Assembly: GCF_001029285.1 (NCBI RefSeq)
Contig: NZ_LDZY01000007.1
Location: forward strand, 124,001-188,000
Length of the DNA: 64,000 nt
Direction: 5' to 3'
Source of the DNA: Desulfosporosinus acididurans
GTDB lineage: Bacteria > Bacillota > Desulfitobacteriia > Desulfitobacteriales > Desulfitobacteriaceae
The notes beneath the pieces were generated by a model, which worked only from the letters and a program-made list of their open reading frames with translations, did not search any database and was not told the origin of the DNA. Positions 34,934 to 43,319 of this stretch are shown piece after piece. Position 1 is the first letter of the stretch. The number at the start of each line of letters is the position of its first letter. Both the position numbers and the translations under genes were made by a program.

Positions 34934-36152
34934 AATGAATGTGACGGATATTATTCCGTACAAAAATAATCCTAGAAATAATGAGCTCGCTGTGAAAAGA
35001 GTTGCTGAATCCATTCGAGAATTTGGGTTTAAAGTTCCGATTGTCTTGGATAAAAACTATGAAATCGTAGCTGGTCATACTAGACTAAAAGCTGCTCTTG
35101 AGTTGGGTCTAAAGACAGTACCTTGTATTATCGCAAATGATCTGACGGATGCGCAGATCAAAGCGTTTCGACTGGCGGATAATAAGACCGCAGAATTGGC
35201 TGAATGGAATCTGGAAATGTTGAACATTGAATTGGAGGAACTCAACAAGCTAGAGCTTAATTTTTCAATGGCCGACTTTGGGTTTGATTTAGAAAGCATG
35301 GACGAACAGGAAACGAAAGAAACAACAGAGGATGATTTTGATGCCGATAAAGCCGTGGCAGAGATTGAAACTCCGATCAGTCAGCGGGGAGATGTTTGGC
35401 AGTTGGGAAAGCATCGACTGATGTGCGGTGATTCAACATCAAGTGAAGATATGGCTAAACTGATGGACGGGCAGGAGTGTGACCTGGTTTTGACCGATCC
35501 TCCCTATAACGTTGACTACCAAGGGGCTACCAAAGACAAGTTAAAAATCCAAAATGACAAGATGGATGACGATAAGTTCCTTGCATTTCTAACCGATGCG
35601 TTTACCCGTATGTATGAGCATTCGAAAAAGGGTGCAGCTATTTATGTGTTCCATGCGGATAGTGAGGGCTACAATTTCAGAGCTGCTTTCAAACACGCGG
35701 GCTATACTTTGCGTCAATGCTTGGTTTGGGCAAAGAATTCTATGGTGCTAGGGCGACAAGATTACCAATGGAAGCACGAGCCCGTTCTCTATGGTTGGAA
35801 AGACGGAGCAAGCCATCATTGGTATTCCGATCGTAAACAAACAACGGTCGTAGAATTTGATAAACCGCATAGAAATAGTACTCATCCGACAATTAAGCCG
35901 CTCGGTTTGGTTGGATATTTTATCGGTAATTCCAGCAAGACAGGAGATATTGTCTTAGATCCCTTTGGGGGTAGTGGTAGCACAATCATTTCATGTGAGC
36001 AAACAGGGCGAATTGGTTACTCTGCGGAGCTTGATCCAAAATATGTTGATGTTATTGTCAAGAGATATATCGAGCATAAAGGCGGGAGCGATGATGTTTA
36101 TCTGATTCGTAATGGTGAGAAGGAGGTCTGGAAAGATATAAAACAAGCATAA
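34899..36152 (+). CDS. ParB-domain DNA methyltransferase
   Basis: This protein of about 417 aa joins an N-terminal ParB/Srx-like domain (IPYKNNPRNNELAVKRVAES, then EIVAGHTRLKAALELG) to an N6-adenine/N4-cytosine methyltransferase. Catalytic motif IV is VLTDPPYNVDY and the SAM motif comes later as DPFGGSGSTIISCEQTGR (beta-type order). Such fusions are common in phages and may protect phage DNA from host restriction, for example by the host island at 11.7-14.1 kb. TTG 34899 fits GAGGAGG (34883-34889); ATG 34914 is the alternative. Confidence 0.9.
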   Translation: MAIATMKYQIHEMNVTDIIPYKNNPRNNELAVKRVAESIREFGFKVPIVLDKNYEIVAGHTRLKAALELGLKTVPCIIANDLTDAQIKAFRLADNKTAELAEWNLEMLNIELEELNKLELNFSMADFGFDLESMDEQETKETTEDDFDADKAVAEIETPISQRGDVWQLGKHRLMCGDSTSSEDMAKLMDGQECDLVLTDPPYNVDYQGATKDKLKIQNDKMDDDKFLAFLTDAFTRMYEHSKKGAAIYVFHADSEGYNFRAAFKHAGYTLRQCLVWAKNSMVLGRQDYQWKHEPVLYGWKDGASHHWYSDRKQTTVVEFDKPHRNSTHPTIKPLGLVGYFIGNSSKTGDIVLDPFGGSGSTIISCEQTGRIGYSAELDPKYVDVIVKRYIEHKGGSDDVYLIRNGEKEVWKDIKQA

Positions 36153-36160
36153 CTTAGGAG

Positions 36161-36200
36161 AGCGCAAACCGGATATGTCCGGCTGAACGCTTTTTTTTTT
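36161..36200 (+). terminator. Rho-independent terminator
   Basis: AGCG...CGCT outer arms enclose CCGGA-TATG-TCCGG, followed by ten T. It ends the methyltransferase transcript and precedes the HNH/AP2 gene. Confidence 0.85.
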
Positions 36201-36229
36201 ATTTCATAATAAATGTAGGAAGTGATCAT

Positions 36230-36961
36230 CTGCGAGATTTAAGAGATCAAAAATTTGGAAACCTGACAGTAAAAGCGGAGGTTGGTCGCGATAAAGGTGG
36301 TCGTGTTCTTTGGTTATGTCTATGTGACTGTGGCAGAGATCATATTGCCAGAGGAACTGCGTTAACGTCGGAAAATACAAAGACATGTGGTAAATGTAAC
36401 TCGGTAACTTATAGATTATCAGAAGACGGTGACCACATGGTGATGACATTTTCGAATGGAACAGAGCTTCTGATTGATTCTGAGGATGAGAAAAAAGTAA
36501 GATCGTACAACTGGTTTCTAAATGAGAAAGGTTATGCATGGGCTAAGATCAATGGACAGCGAATTAGACTCCATCGGTTCCTCATAAATGCTCCAGCCGA
36601 TCGCCAGGTGGATCATATCAATAATATAAAACTTGATAATCGAAAATCTAATCTAAGGCTTGCAACCAATAAAGAAAATAGACGAAACGAAGGACTTCGG
36701 AAAAATAACAGTACTGGGGCTAAAGGTGTAAATTTTGATAAGCGTCGTAAAAAATATAGGGCGTATATTACAGTTGATGGTAGACATATTCATCTTGGAT
36801 ACTATTCGACAATAGAAGAAGCATCCATTGCATACGATCACTCCGCAGAGCAATATTTCGGCGAATTCGCTCGCCCAAATAATCTAACACCAAAGACACC
36901 TGATTCGGTGTCATTTTTAGTTTCCGGCAAAGAAAAAGAACTTGCATTATCGGCCCGGTAG
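36230..36961 (+). CDS. HNH homing endonuclease with AP2 domain
   Basis: The frame encodes an N-terminal zinc finger (WLCLCDCGRDH, then TCGKC), an HNH nuclease (HRFLINAPADRQVDHINNIK, then NLRLATNKENRRN) and a C-terminal AP2 DNA-binding domain (GVNFDKRRKKYRAYITVDGR, then YYSTIEEASIAYDHSAEQYF). That is the usual layout of free-standing phage homing endonucleases. The first canonical start (ATG 36437) would remove the zinc finger. Upstream the frame is open but has only CTG (36230) behind AGGA (36217-36220), so a CTG start or a lost start is inferred. Confidence 0.75.
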   Translation: MRDLRDQKFGNLTVKAEVGRDKGGRVLWLCLCDCGRDHIARGTALTSENTKTCGKCNSVTYRLSEDGDHMVMTFSNGTELLIDSEDEKKVRSYNWFLNEKGYAWAKINGQRIRLHRFLINAPADRQVDHINNIKLDNRKSNLRLATNKENRRNEGLRKNNSTGAKGVNFDKRRKKYRAYITVDGRHIHLGYYSTIEEASIAYDHSAEQYFGEFARPNNLTPKTPDSVSFLVSGKEKELALSAR

Positions 36962-37005
36962 AGTGATGAATGTACACAACTTAATTGAAAGGTTGTGTAC
37001 GCGTT

Positions 37006-37845
37006 ATGCAAAAAGATTGTTTCACATACTCGTTTAAGGGCACAGGATTAGAACGCAAACAAATCATTACAGTGATTGCGAACGAATTTATCGAGGATGT
37101 TGAGTATCAAGGAGCTCCAACCTTCGCTTATCGGACAACCAGTGGTTGGACGATTGACCGTGATAGCGTTATTACTTCGCCAGAACTACTCCTTGATTAT
37201 AAGGACAACCTACGGAAAGTGCTCACTGCCTTGAAAACTGCAGGAGCAACAGCCGAAGGAGACGGAACGGTTACACTATCACTCGACGGATACAATGGAA
37301 ATACCCTGAGAAACGCAATAAATCTTATTTGGTGTAAGCAAAGTTTACTGAAGAAATCCTTTGATCGCCGGTCAGATATTGTTCCAGAAAGTCTTGTCAG
37401 CGCAATCAACGCAGTGCCTATTGAAACGCTTGAGGAGTTTGCCGAGGTTGTTAACAACGGTATTGACCAAGGAACCATTGTTGGCGACAGCAACATGGAC
37501 TTTGACTTGGCAGACCAAACGGTGAGTTTTAGCTTTATGAATGCCACCTTGGAGTTTGAAGCTCTAGCCTTCATAACCTTTTGTCAAAAACTCAGTGAGC
37601 AAGCGAAACAACAGAAGTTTAGCTCAACAAAGCAAAAGGAAGCCGTCAATGGCAAATATGCCATGCGCTGCTTCCTTTTAAAATTGGGATTTATCGGTGG
37701 TCAATATGCAAAAGAGAGAAAATGCCTTCTTGATCGACTGGACGGTAACGCCGCCTTTCGAACGATTGAGGCTCAACAGGCAGCCGAAGCAAAACGCAGA
37801 GCGAAGTCTTCCAACGCTCCCGTTGAAGGGAGTGAGAACGCATGA
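37006..37845 (+). CDS. Phage 'virulence-related'-type hypothetical protein
   Basis: This 279-aa protein begins with a domain of about 60 residues (ANEFIEDVEYQGAPTFAYRT, then GWTIDRDSVI) that I recognise from clostridial prophage proteins annotated as virulence-related. Its function is not established. The rest contains an alpha/beta core (GATAEGDGTVTLSLDGYNGN) and a charged, helical, Ala-rich C-terminus. ATG 37006 is used; an upstream TTG 36985 is in frame. It overlaps the next gene by ATGA. Confidence 0.55.
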   Translation: MQKDCFTYSFKGTGLERKQIITVIANEFIEDVEYQGAPTFAYRTTSGWTIDRDSVITSPELLLDYKDNLRKVLTALKTAGATAEGDGTVTLSLDGYNGNTLRNAINLIWCKQSLLKKSFDRRSDIVPESLVSAINAVPIETLEEFAEVVNNGIDQGTIVGDSNMDFDLADQTVSFSFMNATLEFEALAFITFCQKLSEQAKQQKFSSTKQKEAVNGKYAMRCFLLKLGFIGGQYAKERKCLLDRLDGNAAFRTIEAQQAAEAKRRAKSSNAPVEGSENA

Positions 37846-38213
37846 AACGAACGGATATTGCCGGATACGCTTGCCCGGTCTGTGATACCGCCAATCCAAT
37901 CTCCGTAAACTATTGTTCGCATTGCGGTCACTGGTTATTGGATACGGTTGAAGAACCCATTCCTTTGAACAAGAAGGAATTTAAGAAGCGAACGAAACAC
38001 CATGCCAATATCTTCTTCAGACTTGGTCTGGCACAGGTATGGATTGCACTGTTACTACTCTTTGAACTGCTCATGAAATCTCAGGCATGGTTTGATGGCT
38101 TAGTGATTGTCTACTTTATCTTTACGGCGATAACCAACTTGAAGGCAGGCAAACTCGTTAAGCAGCAACAAGCGCATCCGAGTAGCAGCGAAACAAAGAC
38201 CAATCTTAGTTGA
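37842..38213 (+). CDS. Zinc-ribbon membrane protein
   Basis: This 123-aa protein has an N-terminal zinc ribbon (CPVC at about 11-14 and CSHC at 25-28) and two membrane helices near residues 59-77 and 83-100. The C-terminus is short and polar. Translation is coupled to the preceding gene by overlap, and a terminator follows. Function unknown. Confidence 0.6.
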   Translation: MKRTDIAGYACPVCDTANPISVNYCSHCGHWLLDTVEEPIPLNKKEFKKRTKHHANIFFRLGLAQVWIALLLLFELLMKSQAWFDGLVIVYFIFTAITNLKAGKLVKQQQAHPSSSETKTNLS

Positions 38214-38237
38214 GTTAAACATTTGATCATCAAAAAG

Positions 38238-38269
38238 AGGAACTTCTTTCAAGAGAGGTTCCTTTTTTG
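38238..38269 (+). terminator. Rho-independent terminator
   Basis: AGGAACTTCTT, loop TCAA, GAGAGGTTCCT, then a T-run (38263-38268). A shorter near-copy of the same hairpin occurs at 38770-38796. Confidence 0.9.
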
Positions 38270-38505
38270 CTGCTTAAGCAACCCCCCCGGTCTTACTTTT
38301 TGCCGCCAGCCGTGCTGCCGTGTGCCTGACAAGCGTAGAACCCAGCGGCATTTTTTGAGTAAAAAAAGGCCAATGTTTTAGAAAAAATACAAACTACTTT
38401 CTTAACAGTCAAGGTTAAAAAAGTAAATATAAGGTTAAAATCCACTTGCTATTTTATCCGCTCTGAGCAATGAATGTAGTACCCCAAACGAAAGGAGGCA
38501 AACGC
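38270..38505. other. Non-coding gap, candidate cos/packaging region
   Basis: No gene is visible in 38270-38505. It holds a C7 run (38282-38288, followed by GGTC), a GC-rich block to about 38355 and then an AT-rich stretch rich in GGTTAAAA-like words (near 38413 and 38432). Its place just upstream of HNH, TerS and TerL genes is where cohesive-end sites of HK97-like phages lie. Inferred. Confidence 0.3.
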
Positions 38506-38733
38506 ATGGTAGAGGATAAGTTTCTGACCCAGGAGAGATGTTCACGTTGCGGTAGCCCATTGAACATCCGCACCATGAGCCGAATGAACGAAGACATTTT
38601 ATGTCTAGACTGCGCGGAAGCTGAAAAAGACCATCCACGCTATCGGGAAGCTGCCGAAGCTGAACTCGAACAAGTCAAAGCCGGTAACTACAATTACCCT
38701 GGTTTGTTTGTCGATAAGAAATATCCGTTTTGA
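38506..38733 (+). CDS. Small zinc-finger phage protein
   Basis: This 75-aa protein has CSRCGSPLNIRTMSRMNEDI followed by LCLDC, so a four-Cys zinc finger at about residues 11-35, and a charged C-terminal helix (HPRYREAAEAELEQVKAGNY). AAGGAGG (38492-38498) is 7 nt before ATG 38506. Similar small proteins occur in clostridial prophages before the packaging genes. Function unknown. Confidence 0.7.
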   Translation: MVEDKFLTQERCSRCGSPLNIRTMSRMNEDILCLDCAEAEKDHPRYREAAEAELEQVKAGNYNYPGLFVDKKYPF

Positions 38734-38769
38734 GGATAACTTATTATTGCTTATCTAATATCATCATGC

Positions 38770-38796
38770 AGGAACTTCGCAAGAGGTTCCTTTTTC
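38770..38796 (+). terminator. Rho-independent terminator
   Basis: AGGAACTTC, loop GCAA, GAGGTTCCT, then TTTT. It shares arm sequence with the hairpin at 38238-38269. Confidence 0.85.
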
Positions 38797-38809
38797 GTTG
38801 GGGGGCCTT

Positions 38810-39115
38810 ATGAGCACAGGTATCTTAAGAACGTTTTACGCCAGCACCGCATGGAAGAAATGCCGCGATGCTTTTTTTAATGCCAAATTTGGTCTCTGCG
38901 AAGACTGCGCTTCACCCGGTCAAATCGTTCACCACATCAAACCGATTACCGCCAGCGATGTTAGAAATAATCCTGCTCAGTGTTATGGCTGGGACAATCT
39001 GAAACTATTATGCCGGGTCTGTCATGAAAAGCACCACAACAAACGGAGCGACGGACTGAGCTTTGATGCCAATGGGGATATCGTCTTTGCAAAGGGGGCA
39101 GACCAGCATGGATAA
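38810..39115 (+). CDS. HNH endonuclease of the packaging module
   Basis: This 101-aa protein is a minimal HNH nuclease: FYASTAWKKCRDAFF, LCEDCASPGQIVHHIKPITA, then WDNLKLLCRVCHEKHHN with two CxxC zinc knuckles. HNH proteins encoded next to TerS and TerL in HK97-type phages take part in cos cleavage together with terminase. Start ATG 38810. It overlaps the next gene by 8 bp. Confidence 0.9.
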   Translation: MSTGILRTFYASTAWKKCRDAFFNAKFGLCEDCASPGQIVHHIKPITASDVRNNPAQCYGWDNLKLLCRVCHEKHHNKRSDGLSFDANGDIVFAKGADQHG

Positions 39116-39443
39116 AGAAGCTCGATCCGGTCAAATTCAAGCAGAACTCTTAGAAATGTTTAAGAACCTGCCCGCCGAACCAATGAAATTCGTTTATCCA
39201 TTGATCCAGCGATTAGCCTTTATGCAGACAACATTGGAAGAATTAGAAGACGACATTAAGGCCAAGGGCACGTTTGAACTGACAAAAACTAGACCTCGCA
39301 AGTTTCGCGAGAGACCCGTGGTAAAAACCTACAATGCCATGATTAAAAACTATACGACCACCATGAAACAATTGCTCGACCGTCTTCCGGGTGAGAAAGC
39401 CGATGAGGCTGAAGATGAACTGCTGGCGTTCCTTCGGAAATAG
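39108..39443 (+). CDS. Small terminase subunit (P27-like)
   Basis: This 111-aa helical protein encoded between the HNH nuclease and the large terminase is the expected small, DNA-recognising terminase subunit. Segments are IQAELLEMFKNLPAEPMKFV and VVKTYNAMIKNYTTTMKQLL, the latter like P27-family TerS. The usual N-terminal HTH is not obvious, so the call rests partly on position. ATG 39108 with AAAGGGGG upstream. Confidence 0.7.
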   Translation: MDKEARSGQIQAELLEMFKNLPAEPMKFVYPLIQRLAFMQTTLEELEDDIKAKGTFELTKTRPRKFRERPVVKTYNAMIKNYTTTMKQLLDRLPGEKADEAEDELLAFLRK

Positions 39444-39451
39444 GGTGGGGC

Positions 39452-41092
39452 ATGGAAAATTATATCTTAGACTACTACACCAAGATCCAATCCGGTGAGG
39501 TTGTGGTCTGCCATAACATCCGGAAATTGTATGAGAAAATCGTCCACGATCTTAACACCCCCGGTGAGTATCACTTCGATCTTGACAAAGCGACACGACC
39601 CATTGAGTTTGTGGAGCGTTTCTGTAAACAAAGTAAAGGCAAGTGGATTGGGAAAATTTTTGTACTGGACCTTTGGCAGAAGGCGATGCTCCAGGTCATC
39701 TTTGGGTTTGTTGATCATGAGGGAAACCGGAAATACAACGAGGTCTTTACCCTTGTAGGTCGTAAGAATGGGAAGAGCTCCCTGCTTGCGGCTATTGGTT
39801 TATATATGCTCATTGCTGACAATGAGGGTGGCAGCGAAGTCTATTCAGTCGCTTCCAAGAGAGATCAGGCTAAAATTATCTTTTCTGAAACGCTCAACAT
39901 GGTAGGGCAATCGAACAAGCTGGGCCGTCATCTAAAAAAACGCCGCACAGACATTTATTTCCCGGCAGCCTTCGGTAAGTTTGAACCGCTCTCCAGTGAT
40001 AGTAACAGCTTGGATGGACTCAACACCCACTTTTGTATTGTTGACGAAATCCATGCCATCAAAGACCGAAACCTTTATGACGTGATGAAGCAGAGCATGG
40101 CAGCCAGACGGCAACCGTTGCTCTGGTGCATTACCACCGCCGGTTTTGTCCGGGAGAATATCTTTGACGCCCAGTATAAATACGCCAAAGACGTTGTCGA
40201 TGGAACGGTTAACGACAAACGTTTTGTGGCGTTTTTATATGAGCTTGACCCACAGGATGATTTCAGGGATGAGTCGACTTGGCAGAAAGCCAACCCAGGA
40301 CTCGGAACCATCAAAGACCTGAATTTTTTAAGCGATAATGTTAAGCGTTCGAAGTCCGACCCGGCCTTTAAGGCCACGGTGATTACTAAGGATTTTAATA
40401 TTGTTGGGACAACCTCTGAAGCCTTTCTGGATTATAGCGAGATCCGTAATGAGGAAACGTTTAGCCTGGAGGAGATCAGAGATTCTTACTGCATTGGTGG
40501 AGTCGACTTATCCAGCACAACAGACTTAACTTCGGCGACCATTTTGGTTCCGAAGCCCGGTGGGAAGTTCCTTTGCCACCAAAGGTATTGGATGCCGCAA
40601 GCGACGTTTGACAAAGCGGACCATTCCAAGCAGGTTGTATATCGAGCGTGGGTGGAACGAGGGTTACTGGAATTGACACCGGGAAACCGGATTGACTACA
40701 CCTATATTACTCAGTGGTTCTGCCGAATGAAGGATGATTACAGACTGTACTTTCAATCCATTGGGTTCGATAATTGGAATTCAACGTACTGGGTCAAGGA
40801 AATGGAACAAAATGGATTTAATGGATTAATGGAGGTCGTCATCCAAGGAGCTAGGACGTTAAGTCATCCCTTAAAAAACTTAGGCGCGGATCTGGCGATG
40901 AAAAAGATCAACTATAACAAGAATCCCATCTTGGAATATTGCCTCTGCAATCTTGGAGTTATCTATGATAGGAACAATAACATCACGCCGGTTAAAACGG
41001 CTTCACGTGGATTTATAGACGGCGCGATGAGTCTTTTAGATAGTTTCGTTGTGTATGAAAACCATAAAGAATTACTGGATAGCTTAATCTAG
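39452..41092 (+). CDS. terL: Large terminase subunit
   Basis: This 546-aa packaging motor has an N-terminal ATPase and a C-terminal RNase H-like nuclease. Walker A-type motif is LVGRKNGKSS (101-110), Walker B is FCIVDEIHAIKD (Asp 198, Glu 199), and the coupling motif is WCITTAG. The nuclease starts at GGVDLSSTTDLTSATIL (first catalytic Asp) and has SIGFDNWN and AMSLLDS near the end. It pumps phage DNA into proheads with TerS and the HNH protein. Confidence 0.95.
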   Translation: MENYILDYYTKIQSGEVVVCHNIRKLYEKIVHDLNTPGEYHFDLDKATRPIEFVERFCKQSKGKWIGKIFVLDLWQKAMLQVIFGFVDHEGNRKYNEVFTLVGRKNGKSSLLAAIGLYMLIADNEGGSEVYSVASKRDQAKIIFSETLNMVGQSNKLGRHLKKRRTDIYFPAAFGKFEPLSSDSNSLDGLNTHFCIVDEIHAIKDRNLYDVMKQSMAARRQPLLWCITTAGFVRENIFDAQYKYAKDVVDGTVNDKRFVAFLYELDPQDDFRDESTWQKANPGLGTIKDLNFLSDNVKRSKSDPAFKATVITKDFNIVGTTSEAFLDYSEIRNEETFSLEEIRDSYCIGGVDLSSTTDLTSATILVPKPGGKFLCHQRYWMPQATFDKADHSKQVVYRAWVERGLLELTPGNRIDYTYITQWFCRMKDDYRLYFQSIGFDNWNSTYWVKEMEQNGFNGLMEVVIQGARTLSHPLKNLGADLAMKKINYNKNPILEYCLCNLGVIYDRNNNITPVKTASRGFIDGAMSLLDSFVVYENHKELLDSLI

Positions 41093-41108
41093 AAGGTGGT
41101 GATGAGAC

Positions 41109-42419
41109 TTGCCCAGTTTCCGGTCCATGTTCGGTTCTATTTTTGGAAAGGCAAAGAAGAACCCACAGAACTTAAAGTTCTTTAAACTCTTAAATGGGTA
41201 TATCCCAACGGTTTCCAATACGACCAATAGTGAGGCCTATTATAATTATTTGTTTCGTGCTTGTCTCCGGGCCATCGCTACCCACGTAGCCAAGGCGGAT
41301 ATAAAACACATTCGGTATGTGGGCGGCGACACCATTCCTCAAGACAGCGATATTGCCAATATACTCAGTGGCCAGCCGAATCCGTTCATGAACTCTACGG
41401 AGTTCATTTTTAAATTGGCCACGAATTTACTCATCCATAATAACGCGTTTGTTTATATAAAACAGGATGAAAAGGGTAATATCCAAGGCTTCTATCCCCT
41501 CAATTCCAGCTTTGTAACGTATATGGAATCCAGCGAAACCGGGATGGATGACACAGGGAACCTCTTTGTGAAGTTTAATTTCCGGGGAGGTCAAGAAGTT
41601 ATCGCTCCGTTTGAACAAATCATTCATGTAAAACGCGATTATTTTGAGTCCGATCTTATGGGAAGTTACAACGATAATGCCCTATATCCCCTTCTCCAAC
41701 TGACCAACACGGTACACAACGGGATCATCAACGCCGTGGCAAATGGACCAGCCAATATTCGTGGAGCCCTTCATTTTCAGGGTACATTAAAAACCGCTGA
41801 CTTAATCGCCAAGCGGGATGAAATCTTGGGTAAGTTTTTTGACCTGCAGAATAATTCAGGAATCATATTCACGGATTCGCAAACGGGTGAATTCAAGCCT
41901 TTCGAAAACAAAGCGATTCTTCTGGATGCTGCGCAGATGGAAATCATTGAAGAGCAGGTCTTTGGGTATTTCAATTTAAACAAAAATATTGTGTTCTCAA
42001 ATTATACCGAAGTGCAGTTTGATGGTTTCTATAATAGCGTTGTTGCTCCAATTCTTAAACAGTTTTCGGAAGCGTTCACCTATAAAGTTTTTACAGCCCG
42101 CGAAAGAGGGTACGGCAACCGGATTATATTTACCTCTAACAAACTGGCCCATGTGAGTGATGCCACCAAAAGCCAGATGTGTCAGTATGCTGCTCCACTT
42201 GGAATTTTCACCCAGAATGAACTACGGGAGTTGTTCGGTTTAGCGCCTATGCCCGGAGGAGAACGGCGCGTGGAAAGTCTCAACTTTGTCAATGTGGATG
42301 TCAAAGATGAGTACCAGTTAACCATGGCTAAGGGCACGACACAACCTAGCAACAACGAAACCCAACCGAAGGAGGCTGTGCCTAGTGAGGCATCACCGGG
42401 AAACAGTGAGCAGGCCTAA
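41109..42419 (+). CDS. Phage portal protein
   Basis: This 436-aa protein is the HK97-family portal, the dodecameric ring for DNA entry at one capsid vertex. Signatures are YNYLFRACLRAIATHVAKAD, ILSGQPNPFMNSTEF, HNNAFVYIKQDEKGNIQGFYPLN and the C-terminal LRELFGLAPMPGGERR. The start is TTG 41109 after a GGTGGTGATG stretch. It lies 16 bp after terL. Confidence 0.93.
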   Translation: MPSFRSMFGSIFGKAKKNPQNLKFFKLLNGYIPTVSNTTNSEAYYNYLFRACLRAIATHVAKADIKHIRYVGGDTIPQDSDIANILSGQPNPFMNSTEFIFKLATNLLIHNNAFVYIKQDEKGNIQGFYPLNSSFVTYMESSETGMDDTGNLFVKFNFRGGQEVIAPFEQIIHVKRDYFESDLMGSYNDNALYPLLQLTNTVHNGIINAVANGPANIRGALHFQGTLKTADLIAKRDEILGKFFDLQNNSGIIFTDSQTGEFKPFENKAILLDAAQMEIIEEQVFGYFNLNKNIVFSNYTEVQFDGFYNSVVAPILKQFSEAFTYKVFTARERGYGNRIIFTSNKLAHVSDATKSQMCQYAAPLGIFTQNELRELFGLAPMPGGERRVESLNFVNVDVKDEYQLTMAKGTTQPSNNETQPKEAVPSEASPGNSEQA

Positions 42420-42495
42420 AGAACAGTTCCGATCCCGCTGGCCTCGGCCTCCCAATAACATCATTAACTCAACCAAAACACGGGAGGTGATAGGA

Positions 42496-43278
42496 ATGAA
42501 AAAGAGCACAATGGATGAATCGGAGAGTACTGACATGATGCTCGAAGAAAATCAACGTTTCCGGAAAGGCGATGTTGAATATCGCTCAATGGAACTGCGG
42601 GCCAGCCTTATTGATCCACCCGAAGGTCAGTCGGTCCTGAAAGTATTGGAAGGCAGAGCGATTGTCTTTAATAAAGCAACACCACTCTTTCAGGATGACG
42701 ATGGGACCACGTATTATGAGCAAATCCATCAGGATGCTTTAAAGGGTGTCGACCTATCCAATGTTGTACTGAAGTACAATCACTCCGAACATGTCCCGCC
42801 TTTAGCCAGTACCAAAGCCGGAACCTTAGATTTGAGAGTGGATAACCAAGGGCTTAACGTGACAGCCAGAATGGCCAACACCACTCAAGCCAACGATATT
42901 CACGAATTGGTACGATCGGGGCATCTAGATAAGATGTCCTTTGCTTTTACAGTGGCTAATGATGCTTACGATACCAAAACCAGAACTCGAACTATTTTCA
43001 AGTTTGATAAGATGTATGACGTTTCGGTCGTCGATTTCCCAGCCTATGAAGAAACATCGGTCTCCGCCCGTAATTATGTTCAGGCTCAGCAAGAATTAAG
43101 GCGTAGAGAACAAGAACAATTAGAACAAACGAGACTGGAACAAGAGCGACAGGAGCAGGAGCGCAGAGCACAGGAAGCCGAACTTCAGCGCCAACAGCAA
43201 GTGGAGGAACGGAAAAAGCAGGAGCAAGAAGCCTACGAAAAACAATTGAAACGGTTACGTTTAAAGACACTCCTTTAA
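42496..43278 (+). CDS. Prohead serine protease
   Basis: This 260-aa HK97-type maturation protease has the domain at about residues 25-190: YRSMELRAS, GRAIVFNKATPLF, then the catalytic His in LKYNHSEHVPPLAST and Ser in GHLDKMSFAFTV. The C-terminal 70 residues are a Gln/Glu/Arg-rich coiled coil, which could act as scaffold. ATG 42496 follows GGGAGGTGAT. The terminator overlaps the stop codon. Confidence 0.92.
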   Translation: MKKSTMDESESTDMMLEENQRFRKGDVEYRSMELRASLIDPPEGQSVLKVLEGRAIVFNKATPLFQDDDGTTYYEQIHQDALKGVDLSNVVLKYNHSEHVPPLASTKAGTLDLRVDNQGLNVTARMANTTQANDIHELVRSGHLDKMSFAFTVANDAYDTKTRTRTIFKFDKMYDVSVVDFPAYEETSVSARNYVQAQQELRRREQEQLEQTRLEQERQEQERRAQEAELQRQQQVEERKKQEQEAYEKQLKRLRLKTLL

Positions 43279-43291
43279 AGGGTGTCTTTTT
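43263..43291 (+). terminator. Terminator overlapping the protease stop codon
   Basis: AAAGACACTC pairs with GGGTGTCTTT (to 43289), then TT-A-TTTT. It probably lowers but does not abolish readthrough into the capsid gene. Confidence 0.7.
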
Positions 43292-43319
43292 ATTTTCCCC
43301 AATAGAAAGGATGAACTAA

